A DNA stretch of 64,000 bases from Planctomycetota bacterium. Lineage in GTDB: Bacteria; Planctomycetota; PLA2. Positions 1 through 8,812 of the stretch are shown one piece after another. A program made the position numbers and the translations under genes. Under the pieces are notes generated by a model that saw only the letters and a program-made list of their open reading frames with translations, was not told the origin of the DNA and did not search any database. The stretch is taken from assembly GCA_021776735.1 (NCBI GenBank), contig JAJFFH010000027.1, positions 558,001 through 622,000 of the forward strand, read 5' to 3'. Positions within the stretch are counted from its first letter, which is position 1. Each line of letters opens with the position of its first letter.

Positions 1-5
1 AACGG

Positions 6-992
6 TTGCGCGCCGAGTTGTCCGGACGCGAGGCGGAGCTTCCGCTCAAAGGTACGACCCGCGCGATGCAGGAGGTCTTCAAGCGGATCGCGACCGTCGC
101 GATGGCGGACGCTCCCGTGCTGATTCGCGGCGAGTCCGGGACCGGCAAGGAACTCGTGGCGCGCACGATTCACGCCGCGTCGGCGCGCGCGGGCGCCGCG
201 TTCGAGCCGATCGACTGTGGCGCCCTGCCAGATGATCTGCTCGAGAGTGAACTCTACGGCCACGAACGCGGCGCGTTCACCGGAGCGGTCGCGACCAAGC
301 CGGGGCGCATCGAGCGGTCCGACAAGGGCACCCTCTTTCTCGACGAGGTCGGCGAGCTCAGCCCCGGCGCGCAGGCCAAGCTGCTGCGTTTCTTGGCGGA
401 AGGCGAATTCGTGCGCCTGGGCGCGACGAAACGGCGCACGGTCGATGTTCGCCTCATGGCCGCGACGCATCGCGACCTGCGTGCCGCACAGCGCGACGGG
501 ACGTTTCGCGAGGATCTCTTTTACCGGCTGGCCGTCACCGAGATTCGGTTGCCGCCCCTGCGGGAACGCCGGGAAGATATTCCGCTGCTCGTGGCGCACT
601 TCCTCACCGAGTTTTCCTACGCCGGCGAAATGAGCAAAGCGGCCATGGAGCGCTTCACGGACCACGGATGGCCGGGTAACGTCCGCGAACTCCGCAACGC
701 GATCCAGGCTGCCACGGTGATGGCGCGCGGCCGCACGATTCTGCCCGAACACGTGCCGGAGTCGGTCACACGCGCACCCGCGATAGATGGCGACGATCTC
801 GCACGCCTTGTCGCCCGCGTAGCGGATCGTGCGCCGGACGGTACCGCTCACGCGGCAGTCCACGAAGCCTGCGAGCGAGCTGTCGTGGCGCACATCCTGG
901 AACTCAAGGGCCACAACCAGGTCCAGGCCGCCAAACGTTTGGGCATTCACCGGACGACCCTTCGGAAGCTGATCGAGAAATACCAGCTGTAG
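6..992 (+). CDS. Sigma-54-dependent transcriptional activator (AAA+ plus FIS HTH), 5' partial
   Basis: Bacterial enhancer-binding protein that remodels sigma-54 RNA polymerase with ATP. Visible from the first in-frame start: Walker A GESGTGKE at residues 42-49, the sigma-54 contact loop GAFTGA at 89-94, Walker B FLDEVGEL at 111-118, the WPGNVREL signature near 225, and a C-terminal FIS-type helix-turn-helix ending in KLIEKYQL. The frame stays open to the window edge, so an N-terminal sensory or receiver domain probably lies upstream and the true start is unknown. The signal it senses cannot be read from here. A candidate sigma-54 promoter in this window precedes dnaK (45001-45016); any link between the two is inference. 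Confidence 0.93.
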   Translation: MRAELSGREAELPLKGTTRAMQEVFKRIATVAMADAPVLIRGESGTGKELVARTIHAASARAGAAFEPIDCGALPDDLLESELYGHERGAFTGAVATKPGRIERSDKGTLFLDEVGELSPGAQAKLLRFLAEGEFVRLGATKRRTVDVRLMAATHRDLRAAQRDGTFREDLFYRLAVTEIRLPPLRERREDIPLLVAHFLTEFSYAGEMSKAAMERFTDHGWPGNVRELRNAIQAATVMARGRTILPEHVPESVTRAPAIDGDDLARLVARVADRAPDGTAHAAVHEACERAVVAHILELKGHNQVQAAKRLGIHRTTLRKLIEKYQL

Positions 993-1023
993 CGGGTGGG
1001 GGTTGCGCGGGGGATGGCCACTG

Positions 1024-1048
1024 CGAAAACCCGCCGAGCGGGTTTTCG
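1024..1048. repeat. REP-like palindrome, perfect 11-bp stem
   Basis: CGAAAACCCGC, loop CGA, GCGGGTTTTCG. It lies 31 bp after the stop of the sigma-54 activator. It has the same design as the copies at 3499, 13224 and 41468. It could end transcription from the upstream gene, but the T-run lies inside the stem, so a dispersed palindrome family is as likely. Confidence 0.75.
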
Positions 1049-1195
1049 TTGGCGGGGCGGGCGAGCCTCCCGTGATCGCACGATGCGGGCCGTCGCCCCG
1101 GTGGTTGTGCTTGCGGGTGGCTGGTCGCTTCTCGGCTTCTCGGCTTCTCGGGGGTCGGGATCGGGGTGGGGGTCGTCTCCTGGGCTCGCCGAGGC

Positions 1196-1207
1196 ATCGC
1201 CGTCCGT
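1196..1207 (+). repeat. Dispersed 12-bp word ATCGCCGTCCGT, copy 1
   Basis: Exact copy, intergenic, preceded by CCGAGGC exactly as in the copy at 20769. See the finding on this word. Confidence 0.8.
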
Positions 1208-1400
1208 AGGCTGTCGCCGGAATGGAGTGCTCCGTGCTGCAACGCGCACAAGAGCTGCACAGCGGCCAGCCATGCAAGGCAAAATAATCCGTACCACGGC
1301 CCGCATCGTAGGCAGGCACCGGGGTCAACCGCCCCGCTAGCGAAATGCGCCAGAGGCGGTTTTCGAGGGGGTCTCAACGGGTAGGATCCGCGCCAAACCA

Positions 1401-3485
1401 GTGTCGGAACCGCAGCGACTAGAAAAGAAGCTGGGTCTGTTCGGGATCTACGCCATTGCCACCGGTGCCACGCTGAGTGCTGGCTTTTTCCTGCTGCCCG
1501 GTCTCGCCTTTGCCCAAGCCGGGCCCGCGATGGTGCTCTGCTACATGCTGGCCGCGATCCCGCTCGTGCCGGCGATGCTGAGCAAGATCGAGTTGGGTAC
1601 GGCGATGCCGCGTGCCGGCGGCATCTACTACTTCCTCGACCGGGCCATGGGACCGTTGGTCGGGACGATCGGCGGGTTTGGAACCTGGGTCGCGCTCGTG
1701 CTCAAGGTTTCCTTCGCGCTCGTGGGCATGGGCGCCTATCTGGAGATATTTTTTCCGGAGTTGCCCGTCAAGGCCGTGGCCATCGGTCTCGCGCTGGCGC
1801 TTGGGGTGGTCAACCTTCGTGGTGCGGAAAAGAGCACGCGGATCCAGATGGTGCTCGTCGCCGGTCTGCTCGGCATCCTCGGGTTCTTTCTGGCGAGTGA
1901 GATTCCGAGCGTTCGTGCCGAGCGGTTCCACGGGTTTTTCGACTCGGGCTGGGATGCCATCATCGCGACGACCGGGCTCGTCTACATCAGCTACGTCGGC
2001 ATTACGAACGTGATCAGTCTGTCCGAGGAGATCATCAACCCGGACCGCAACCTGCCACGCGGCATCTTCCTGTCGATCGGCACCGCGATCCTCATCTACC
2101 TCGTCGGGACGATTGTGCTCGTGGGTGTGCTTCCGCCGGAGAAGCTCTCGGGCACGCTGACGCCGGTCGCCGCCGCTGCCGCGGAAGTCGGCGGTCGGTC
2201 GCTCCAGATCCTGGTCTCGGTCGCGGCGCTGCTCGCCTTCGTGTCCGTCGCAAACGCCGGGACGATGAGCGCATCACGCTATCCGCTTGCGATGAGCCGG
2301 GACGGACTGTTGCCGCGCCGTTTCCAACGCGTCAACAGCCGTGGCATTCCCGCGACGTCGGTGGTCTACACCGTCGTGTCGATCATCGTCATCCTGCTCG
2401 TGTTCGACGTGCGCAACATCGCCAAGCTCGCGAGCGCCTTTCAGCTCCTCATGTTCGCGATGGTCTGTCTCTCCGCGGTCGTGATGCGCGAGAGCCGCAT
2501 CGAGGCCTACGACCCGAGCTACCGGGCGCCGTGGTACCCGTACCTGCAGATCATCGGGATCGTCGCGCCGATATTTCTGATCGTCGAAATGGGACTCTTG
2601 CCGACCGCATTCAGTGCAGGACTGATCGCGTTCGGAACGATCTGGTACCTCAAGAGGGCCCGGCACCACGTCGATCGAAGCGGCGCGATCTTTCATGTCT
2701 TTGAGCGCCTGGGACAAAACCGCCACGAAGGGATCGACACGGAGCTGCGCACCATTTTGAAGGAAAAGGGCCTGCGCCACGACGACCCGTTCGACGAGGT
2801 CGTGGCACGCAGCTTCGTGTTGGACTTTCACGAACCGACGACGTTCGAGGAGGTTGTCGAGCGATCCATCCCGTGGATCGCAACCCATGTGGAGACAAGC
2901 GCCGACGAGCTCAAGGAGCAGATCCTGGCCGGGGAGCGGCTCGGGGCGACACCGGTCGCGCGCGATGTCGCGTTGCCCCATTTCCGCGACGGTACGATCG
3001 ATCACGCACAACTTGTCCTGGCTCGCGGGCGCCAAGGCATCGTGCTCGCGCATCGGGACGAGGAATCCGGCAAACTGGTATCGACAACGGTCCGGGCGGT
3101 GATTTTGCTCGTGAGCCCGAAGCGTGATCCCGGCCAACACCTCCGGCTGCTCGCCCAGATCGCCGGCCACGTTGAAGACCAGGACTTCAAGAGGGACTGG
3201 GGCCAGGCGATCGATGAACAAGAACTGAAGGAAGTCCTGTTGCGCGAGGAGCGCTGGCTGTCGCTGATCATTCACCACGGAGCAAAAACCGAGGTGATGA
3301 TCGGCGTGGCCGTACAGGATCTGGCGTTGCCCGACGGCAGCCTGGTCGCGATGCTGCGCCGCGGCGAACTCGTGATCGTACCGCGAGGAAACACGGTGCT
3401 CGAAGCCGGAGATCGGCTCACGATCATCGGCGAACCCGAGGTGATCGCCGAGACGCTCGCGCTTTATTTTGGGGAGCCTGCGTGA
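1401..3485 (+). CDS. APC amino-acid permease fused to PTS EIIA-like and TrkA_C domains
   Basis: Predicted inner-membrane transporter of 694 aa, starting at GTG. Residues 1-430 are an APC-superfamily permease with about 12 hydrophobic segments and the helix-1 glycine-rich stretch around IATGATLSAGFF. Residues about 460-610 resemble a PTS EIIA (fructose/nitrogen type) domain, with LPHF placing a candidate phospho-histidine at His527. Residues about 630-692 resemble a TrkA_C/RCK_C ligand-binding domain. The tail domains suggest cytosolic gating by phosphorylation state or a small ligand; this is inference. The substrate cannot be named. There is no clear Shine-Dalgarno; TAGGAT at 1382-1387 is a possible -10. 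Confidence 0.88.
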   Translation: MSEPQRLEKKLGLFGIYAIATGATLSAGFFLLPGLAFAQAGPAMVLCYMLAAIPLVPAMLSKIELGTAMPRAGGIYYFLDRAMGPLVGTIGGFGTWVALVLKVSFALVGMGAYLEIFFPELPVKAVAIGLALALGVVNLRGAEKSTRIQMVLVAGLLGILGFFLASEIPSVRAERFHGFFDSGWDAIIATTGLVYISYVGITNVISLSEEIINPDRNLPRGIFLSIGTAILIYLVGTIVLVGVLPPEKLSGTLTPVAAAAAEVGGRSLQILVSVAALLAFVSVANAGTMSASRYPLAMSRDGLLPRRFQRVNSRGIPATSVVYTVVSIIVILLVFDVRNIAKLASAFQLLMFAMVCLSAVVMRESRIEAYDPSYRAPWYPYLQIIGIVAPIFLIVEMGLLPTAFSAGLIAFGTIWYLKRARHHVDRSGAIFHVFERLGQNRHEGIDTELRTILKEKGLRHDDPFDEVVARSFVLDFHEPTTFEEVVERSIPWIATHVETSADELKEQILAGERLGATPVARDVALPHFRDGTIDHAQLVLARGRQGIVLAHRDEESGKLVSTTVRAVILLVSPKRDPGQHLRLLAQIAGHVEDQDFKRDWGQAIDEQELKEVLLREERWLSLIIHHGAKTEVMIGVAVQDLALPDGSLVAMLRRGELVIVPRGNTVLEAGDRLTIIGEPEVIAETLALYFGEPA

Positions 3486-3498
3486 AGTGTGGCCACTG

Positions 3499-3523
3499 CG
3501 AAAACCCGCATGGCGGGTTTTCG
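3499..3523. repeat. REP-like palindrome, perfect 11-bp stem
   Basis: CGAAAACCCGC, loop ATG, GCGGGTTTTCG, 14 bp after the permease stop. Its left flank TGGCCACTGCG is identical to that of the copy at 1024. Confidence 0.75.
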
Positions 3524-3736
3524 ATAGCTGCGCGGACGGCCCTCCTGCGAACACACGCCGCGGCCGCCGAATACCCGCTTCGCGGATTGTTGCCAGCGGA
3601 GGTGGCGAACCTCCTGGAGCCGTGCGCTGCGGGCCGCCGGACGGTTGTCGTGCGTGCGGACGACTGGCCGCTGCGCAGCTTGTCCACGCGGCCCATCCGG
3701 GCGGCGGGGCCTGGTTCGCGAATCGCGGGGTTGGCT

Positions 3737-3742
3737 TAGGAT
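3737..3742 (+). promoter_or_regulatory. Leaderless-type -10 (TAGGAT) for the esterase gene
   Basis: TAGGAT ends 6 nt before the ATG at 3749, so transcription would begin at the A of ATG. No Shine-Dalgarno is present; the -35 is weak. Confidence 0.5.
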
Positions 3743-3748
3743 TGGGGC

Positions 3749-4975
3749 ATGGCGTGTTCGCTGCTTCTTGTGCTTGCGGTTCTGGCTCCTGATCGGGACA
3801 AGCTCGCGGTCGAGTACTTCAAGGCGAAGCCGGCGCGACGCGTGCAGATTCTCAAGGAGCTTGAGCCGGTCGATGTGCTTCAGCCCAAAGACATCGCGCC
3901 GTGGCGGGAGAAGCTGCTCAAGCTCGCGGCCAAGGCCGGTCCCAAGCTTCGGAAGCGCGGCACGAACTACTTCTACGGCAGACAGGAAAAGCGCGGGAAG
4001 TACATCGTCAAGGGCGGCGACGGCCGCGGTGGGCTCATCATCGGGCTGCACGGAGGCGGCAAGGGCGCGGGCGACGCCGGGCCCGCGTCGGGGACGTTCG
4101 GGGCGATCGCATCGAAGCTCAAGTGCGTGGGTATTTTTCCGGAGGTGCTCGAGAAGACCGAACGTGGCTGGACGACGAGCGGGACCGAGGAGTTCGTGCT
4201 GGAGCTCATCGAGGGCGCGAAGCGCACCTGGAAAAAAATCCCGCACGACCGGATCTACATGGTCGGACACTCCATGGGAGGGTACGGCTCGTGGACCGTC
4301 GGCGCGCGGCACGTTGATTTGTTTGCCGGGCTCGGGCCGTATGCGGGCGCGCCGACGCCGATCACGGAAGACGGCGCGCCGTACGGCAAGGTCGTGGCGC
4401 TCAAGGCCGGGGTCATTCCGAACCTGCGCAACGTCGCGCTGCACATCTACCAGTCCCTCGACGACAAGCAGGTGCCGCCCGCGCCGAACGTCTTCGCGAA
4501 CAAGGAACTGATGGACTGGAAAAAACAGTACGGCGGCTTCAACTACAAGTACGTCGAGGTCAACGGCCGCGGCCATGGCGCCCCGCCGGGCGGCCACGTC
4601 GTCGGCGTGAAATGGCTCTACCAGTTCAAGCGCAACTCACGACCGAAGCACGTCCTCTGGCAGCCGGTCCTGTCGTGGAAGAGGATGTATTACTGGCTCT
4701 ACTGGGCGCGGCCGGAGCCGGAAGTCGTCGTCGAGGTCAAGATCACGAAGCCCAACGAGATCGATGTCGATCTGGGCGGCGCCAGTCGCCAGGGCTTCAA
4801 GCTGTTCTTGGACAACCGGCTCGTTGATCTCAGCAAGGAAGTCATCGTTCGCGAAGGTGGCGACGAGGTCTTTCGCGGCAAAGTCCCGCTGACGCTATCG
4901 ACGATGCTGCTGACCGCCGGCGAAAAATACGACCGTCAGAATGTCTTCCCAGCGCGCATCGACCTCAAGGAATAG
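3749..4975 (+). CDS. Secreted alpha/beta-hydrolase (esterase / PHB-depolymerase-like)
   Basis: A 408-aa protein with a short hydrophobic N-terminus (ACSLLLVLAVLA) that may be a signal peptide. The nucleophile elbow GHSMGG places the catalytic serine at Ser175. The oxyanion region LIIGLHGGGKGAG comes earlier and a late GHGAPPGG may hold the catalytic histidine. The order fits esterase D / feruloyl-esterase / PHB-depolymerase-like hydrolases. The last 100 residues look like a beta-rich extension. The substrate is unknown. The gene stands alone, with a convergent neighbour and a GC palindrome (4975-4986) overlapping its stop. Confidence 0.82.
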   Translation: MACSLLLVLAVLAPDRDKLAVEYFKAKPARRVQILKELEPVDVLQPKDIAPWREKLLKLAAKAGPKLRKRGTNYFYGRQEKRGKYIVKGGDGRGGLIIGLHGGGKGAGDAGPASGTFGAIASKLKCVGIFPEVLEKTERGWTTSGTEEFVLELIEGAKRTWKKIPHDRIYMVGHSMGGYGSWTVGARHVDLFAGLGPYAGAPTPITEDGAPYGKVVALKAGVIPNLRNVALHIYQSLDDKQVPPAPNVFANKELMDWKKQYGGFNYKYVEVNGRGHGAPPGGHVVGVKWLYQFKRNSRPKHVLWQPVLSWKRMYYWLYWARPEPEVVVEVKITKPNEIDVDLGGASRQGFKLFLDNRLVDLSKEVIVREGGDEVFRGKVPLTLSTMLLTAGEKYDRQNVFPARIDLKE

Positions 4976-5047
4976 GCCGCGCGGCCGAGGAAGTCTGTCC
5001 GGGCGATACCTCGGGTTGGGCTCGTGCGCTCTTGCCGGACCAGTTCC

Positions 5048-6379
5048 CTATCGGCCGTGTCTTTGCTGCTTCCAGAAGCGGAGTTGGAAGAGGATGCGCG
5101 AGCACGGCCGGAGCAGGGCGTAGATGTCGTCGTGGTCCTCGATCAACACCGCTTTCTCGTACAGGTCGTAGGCCTTTTGAAAGGGATTGATGACCGCTTC
5201 GATCTCGGCTGTCGAAGCGTTTGCGACCCCCTTCTTGACCAGGTCGCGGTAGAGCTTCAGCGCGCGCTTGCGGTACGGCGCCGCGTCACGGAGTCGGGCC
5301 AGCGCCTTCGGGTGCCTAACCCGATTCTTGTTGCCGCGCCGCTTGCCCTTCCTGGATCCGTCCAGCTTGAGTCGATTCGGGCGGCTCCGCGGCTTCGGGT
5401 CGCCGCGATCTCGCGGAGCCTCGTCGATGGCCTCGCCGTCCGTTCCTGACGTGTCCTCGCTGCCGTTGCGCAGCAGTGCGGCCGGCTCCTGGCGCTCCAG
5501 CTTGGCCAGCTCGCACTGCGCGAAGACGCGATAGAGTTCCTTTTGCGACTCGGCCGGAACGCGGTGGCGCACCGCCGACAAGAAGAACGGTTTCTGCTCG
5601 TCTTTTTGCAGCAGCCGTTCCAAGAGAGTAGCCGCAGCCGCCGGACGGTCCGCGCGACACGCGGCCTCGACGAGCGCGAACAAGCGGGTACCGGTCGTTG
5701 CCTGGTCTTCGCCCTCGAGCCGGATCCGGTCCGCCACCCGCTGCAGCGCAATGTCTCTGGGAATCTCGCGCCGCCCCGTGATGGCGGCGTTCGGATACGT
5801 CTGGGAACGGCCTGTCGCTTCCTCGATCCGCAGCCCGCCGGCGGTCTCTCGCGTGAAGCCTTCGACCTTGTCGCCGCCCCGCGTCGTGACGACGATGTAG
5901 GCGCCCTGCGGCAGGCCCTTGGGGAACGCGCGCAGAAAAGCGCTCCCTAGTCGCGCCCAGCCGCGGCGCACTTCGTCGCGACCGGCGAACAGCTTCGCAG
6001 CCTTCTCGAAGTCGCCCGCCGAAAACGCCTGGTGTGCCAGCGTCAAGGGATCCGGAGGCGGAGCCTTCGGCTGCGGATTGACCTTCGGCTTGTCCTTCGG
6101 GTCGGGTTGTGTATCACGCTTGGGTTTGCCGCTTGAGCCCGCGCCCTTTTCGGGCGTCTCGGGCTTCTTGGGGGCACCCTGGTCGGGAACATCGCCGTCC
6201 GTCTGCTCCTGGTCGTTGGGCTCTCCCTTTCTGGGGGCACCGGACTGCCGCCCCGGCAACGCACTCGCCTGCCGCCGGAACGTGCTCCAAGTCTCGTCCG
6301 GCGTCCGAAAGCCCTGGCCGGCCCAGAACACGCCCACGGGCACGACGACGACAAGGAGCAGGAAGAGAGCAATGCGCAC
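5048..6379 (-). CDS. Membrane-anchored protein of unknown function with disordered linker
   Basis: 443 aa, starting at GTG. An N-terminal hydrophobic segment (ALFLLLVVVVPVGVFWAG) anchors it. Residues about 45-110 are Pro/Lys/Gly-rich and probably disordered, followed by alpha-helical sequence with TPR-like character (LAHQAFSAGDFEKAAKLF). I do not recognise a family. The linker contains an exact copy of the 12-bp word (6191-6202, read as TDGD) and a one-mismatch copy lies at 5432-5443 (TDGE), both in poorly constrained regions. GATAAA at 6386-6391 lies 6 nt before the GTG, which suggests a leaderless transcript. Confidence 0.75.
   Translation of the reverse strand: MRIALFLLLVVVVPVGVFWAGQGFRTPDETWSTFRRQASALPGRQSGAPRKGEPNDQEQTDGDVPDQGAPKKPETPEKGAGSSGKPKRDTQPDPKDKPKVNPQPKAPPPDPLTLAHQAFSAGDFEKAAKLFAGRDEVRRGWARLGSAFLRAFPKGLPQGAYIVVTTRGGDKVEGFTRETAGGLRIEEATGRSQTYPNAAITGRREIPRDIALQRVADRIRLEGEDQATTGTRLFALVEAACRADRPAAAATLLERLLQKDEQKPFFLSAVRHRVPAESQKELYRVFAQCELAKLERQEPAALLRNGSEDTSGTDGEAIDEAPRDRGDPKPRSRPNRLKLDGSRKGKRRGNKNRVRHPKALARLRDAAPYRKRALKLYRDLVKKGVANASTAEIEAVINPFQKAYDLYEKAVLIEDHDDIYALLRPCSRILFQLRFWKQQRHGR
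6191..6202 (+). repeat. Dispersed 12-bp word, copy 2 (inside the CDS linker)
   Basis: Exact copy within the Pro/Lys-rich linker of the minus-strand gene, where almost any residues would be tolerated. Confidence 0.75.
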
Positions 6380-6415
6380 GGGTGGTTTATCGGAGGAACA
6401 GGGGCGGTTGTCCAG

Positions 6416-7513
6416 TCAGACGTTCGGATCGAACGTGCCGGCCAGGATTTGCTCGCGCGCGCGGCGGACCAGGCGAAGCAGGAACCAGGTGTTGTGCAGG
6501 GAGCCGAGGATCGCGCCGAGCATCTCGTCGGACTTGTACAGGTGGCGGAGATAGGCGCGTGAATAGCGGGTGCAGCACGGGCAGTCGCAGGCGGGGTCGA
6601 CCGGGCCCTCGTCGCGCAGGTACTGCCGGTTGCGCAGGTGCATTGTGCCCTGTGACGAGAACAGGGTGGCGTTGCGGCCGTTGCGCGTGGCGATGACGCA
6701 GTCGAACATGTCGACGCCGCGCGCGATCGCGTCCAGGAGATCCTGCGGCTTGCCGAGGCCCATGAAGTAGCGCGGCTTGTCGGTCGGGAGCATCGCGGTC
6801 GAGTGCTCGAGGGTCCGCAGCATCCGATCGCGATCCTCGCCGACGCTGAGTCCGCCGATCGCGTAGCCGGAAAAGTCGAGTTCAAGCAACGGTCGGAGGC
6901 AGCGCTCGCGCTCGGCGAGATCCGTACCACCCTGTCCGATGCCGAACAGGAGCGGATCGTGGTCGTGCGGTCCGGGGCGCGCGTGAGCGTCGCGACTGCG
7001 CCGGGCCCACGCGATGGTCCGGTCCACCGCGGCTGAAACCTGCTCCGGCATCGACGGAAGACGCACGCACTGGTCAAACGCCATGACGATGTCGGCCCCG
7101 AGGTTCTGCTGGATGCGAATCGAATCCTCGGGCTTGAGAAAATGATAGATGCCATCGATGGGCGACCGAAAGCGCACGCCGTCGTCCGTCACCTTGACCA
7201 GGTGGTCGAGCGAAAAGACCTGGTAGCCGCCGGAGTCCGTAAGCCACGGCTTGTCCCACGTCGTGAAGCCGTGCAGTCCGCCGAGATCCCGGATGAGCTC
7301 GTCGCCCGGTCGCAAAAACAGGTGGTACGCATTCGCCAGCAGCACCTGCGCCCCGGCGTCCTCAAGCTGTTCGGGAAGGAGACCGCGCACGGTCGCCCGC
7401 GTCCCGACCGGCATGAAAACGGGCGTCTCGATGACCCCGTGCGAGGTACGCAAGACCCCGGCGCGAGCCTGGCCACAGGTAGCAAGAAGTTCGAAGGGCT
7501 CTTCGGCGGACAC
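6416..7513 (-). CDS. tgt: Queuine tRNA-ribosyltransferase
   Basis: Swaps guanine-34 for a queuosine precursor in tRNAs with GUN anticodons. The 365-aa length is normal. Landmarks: DSGGYQVFSL with the first catalytic aspartate, GIGQGG (usually GIVQGG), DMFDCVIATRNGRN with the nucleophile, and the zinc site CDCPCC with a later histidine in SLHN. The start is GTG. TAGCCT at 7520-7525 sits 6 nt before it, again a leaderless-type arrangement. Confidence 0.96.
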   Translation of the reverse strand: MSAEEPFELLATCGQARAGVLRTSHGVIETPVFMPVGTRATVRGLLPEQLEDAGAQVLLANAYHLFLRPGDELIRDLGGLHGFTTWDKPWLTDSGGYQVFSLDHLVKVTDDGVRFRSPIDGIYHFLKPEDSIRIQQNLGADIVMAFDQCVRLPSMPEQVSAAVDRTIAWARRSRDAHARPGPHDHDPLLFGIGQGGTDLAERERCLRPLLELDFSGYAIGGLSVGEDRDRMLRTLEHSTAMLPTDKPRYFMGLGKPQDLLDAIARGVDMFDCVIATRNGRNATLFSSQGTMHLRNRQYLRDEGPVDPACDCPCCTRYSRAYLRHLYKSDEMLGAILGSLHNTWFLLRLVRRAREQILAGTFDPNV

Positions 7514-7640
7514 GTAGACAGGCTACTCCGAAGGCCGCGGTTTTTTCCTTTTGGGGGGGCGGGGGCTGCCCCCGGACCCCCTGACACTACCGCCGGCGTT
7601 CGCAGCTCAATACGCGCGCCGCCTTCGCTGCGCCAGGCCC
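7514..7640. other. Short intergenic region with G/C hairpin and tandem gene-end duplication
   Basis: Contains a strong G/C hairpin near 7550-7581 without a usable T-tract on the minus strand, then a duplicated copy of the 3' end of the spoIID-like gene (7607-7640). Confidence 0.55.
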
Positions 7641-7671
7641 TCAATACGCGCGCCGCAAGGCTGCGCCAGGA
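7607..7671 (-). repeat. Tandem duplication of the spoIID-like gene end including its stop codon
   Basis: Two copies of about 33-34 bp, starting at 7607 and 7641. Each contains the codons for PGA..RRAY and a TGA stop on the minus strand. The working stop lies in the upper-coordinate copy (7641-7643). They differ by a few bases in the middle and one indel. Confidence 0.75.
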
Positions 7672-8804
7672 TAGTAGTGCGCGACGATCCACCGCTCGTC
7701 CTTGCCCCGGCCCGCGAAACCGATGGCTCCCATCTGGCAAAGACCCACTCCGTGGCCCCAACCGCCGCCGCGTACGACCCAGCCGGACTTCGAGCGTTCG
7801 AGGTCTTCGATCAGGGTCGAACGCAGCCGTGATCCGCCGAGGCGCAAGCGCAACTCGCCGGCGTGAAACGATTTCTTGCCGCTGTCCGCAGCCAACTCGA
7901 GGCGCGCCGCGCGCAACCCGACTCGCTGCTCGATGCGAACCGCGTGCAGCGTGCCCGTGAGCCCGGCCGCGCGCAGCCACGCGTCGTCGGAAATCTCGGT
8001 TTGCCAGCGGTAATACTTGCTCTTGACGCACGCTTCGCAGGGGACGGATTGGAGCGCCGCCGGGCCGCCGCGGTTCAGGCCGGTGCGGACCGCCGCCGTC
8101 GCGCCGCCGCAGGTCGAGTGGTAGTAGGCCTTGAGCGGCTCGCCGTCTTGCGAGAGATACAGCCCGATGGTCTTTTGCACCCCGGCGCGCAGGTGTCCGT
8201 CGTCGGGGGCGAAACGCACGCCGACGTAGCGTTGGAACAGCGTGGTGTCATCGACGTCGTAGTCGTGCTCTGGCTCGTCGCGGCGCTTGAGGAGATAATG
8301 GAGCGTGTAGGAACGGACGGCGATGGCTTGGGCCGCGGCGGCGTCTTCCGGAACATGGGCGAGCGGCAGTTCGCCGCGCAACACGCCGAGCACGTAGTTT
8401 TCGAGCTTCACGCGGTTCACGATCCGTCCGTCGCGGATCTGCAACTCGCCCGAGTAGGTGTGGTCGCCCACAGACAGGATGCCGTCCGGGGCGTGGATGC
8501 GAACGGGGCCGTCGAAGCCCGTGACGCCGAGATACCCGTCGTCCTGTCCGTAGAGCCCGATGGCGTCCGCGTGATGCGTCGCGCCGCCGTGCTCGATCAA
8601 CAGGCCCTGCCGGCCCCGCACGACGAACTTGGACTCCGTTGCCAAGCTCCTGAGCCAGACGCGGACCATCGGCTCGTGGCCGTCGAGCACGCCGTACCGC
8701 GTGACGGCCGGACCGGGATCATGCGCCGGCGCACGGCAGTTTCCTGCGAACAGGAGGGGCAGCGCAATAGCCAAGGGGTAGAGAACGGGGAGAACGGCGC
8801 GCAT
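7641..8804 (-). CDS. SpoIID/LytB-domain protein, exported lipoprotein-like
   Basis: 387 aa with signal sequence LPLLFAGNCRAPA; the Cys could be a lipobox cysteine. The SpoIID domain is clear: ENYVLGVLRGELP, the repeated AVRSYTLHYL element, YYHSTCGGATAAV, and the terminal GGGWGHGVGLCQMGA. In sporulating bacteria SpoIID is a lytic transglycosylase acting on stripped peptidoglycan; homologues in non-sporulators probably also trim cell wall. It starts 8 bp after ruvB stops, so the two are co-transcribed. A frame extending further upstream inside ruvB is not used; the signal peptide fixes this start. Confidence 0.9.
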   Translation of the reverse strand: MRAVLPVLYPLAIALPLLFAGNCRAPAHDPGPAVTRYGVLDGHEPMVRVWLRSLATESKFVVRGRQGLLIEHGGATHHADAIGLYGQDDGYLGVTGFDGPVRIHAPDGILSVGDHTYSGELQIRDGRIVNRVKLENYVLGVLRGELPLAHVPEDAAAAQAIAVRSYTLHYLLKRRDEPEHDYDVDDTTLFQRYVGVRFAPDDGHLRAGVQKTIGLYLSQDGEPLKAYYHSTCGGATAAVRTGLNRGGPAALQSVPCEACVKSKYYRWQTEISDDAWLRAAGLTGTLHAVRIEQRVGLRAARLELAADSGKKSFHAGELRLRLGGSRLRSTLIEDLERSKSGWVVRGGGWGHGVGLCQMGAIGFAGRGKDERWIVAHYYPGAALRRAY

Positions 8805-8812
8805 CGAATCCC

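Larger units (their letters stand above)
993..1400. other. Intergenic region with palindrome and 12-bp word
   Basis: No convincing gene lies here. The stretch holds a perfect 11-bp palindrome (1024-1048), a 12-bp dispersed word (1196-1207), and sequence between them that resembles the region after the permease gene: TGGCCACTGCGAAAACCCGC is identical at 1015-1034 and 3490-3509. The open frames in it are products of high GC. Confidence 0.6.
3486..3748. other. Intergenic repeat-bearing region
   Basis: It carries a perfect palindrome (3499-3523), a degenerate second one near 3568-3593, and about 80 bp after it that align loosely with 1055-1135. No gene is seen. The leaderless-type -10 of the esterase gene ends it. 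Confidence 0.55.

Noticed and set aside
904-1377. Several 70-160-codon frames across the 993-1400 gap
   Set aside because: They run through palindromes and low-complexity sequence, disagree with each other and lack start signals.
7550-7581. G/C hairpin as a terminator for the spoIID-like gene
   Set aside because: On the relevant strand the stem is followed by A-rich, not T-rich, sequence.
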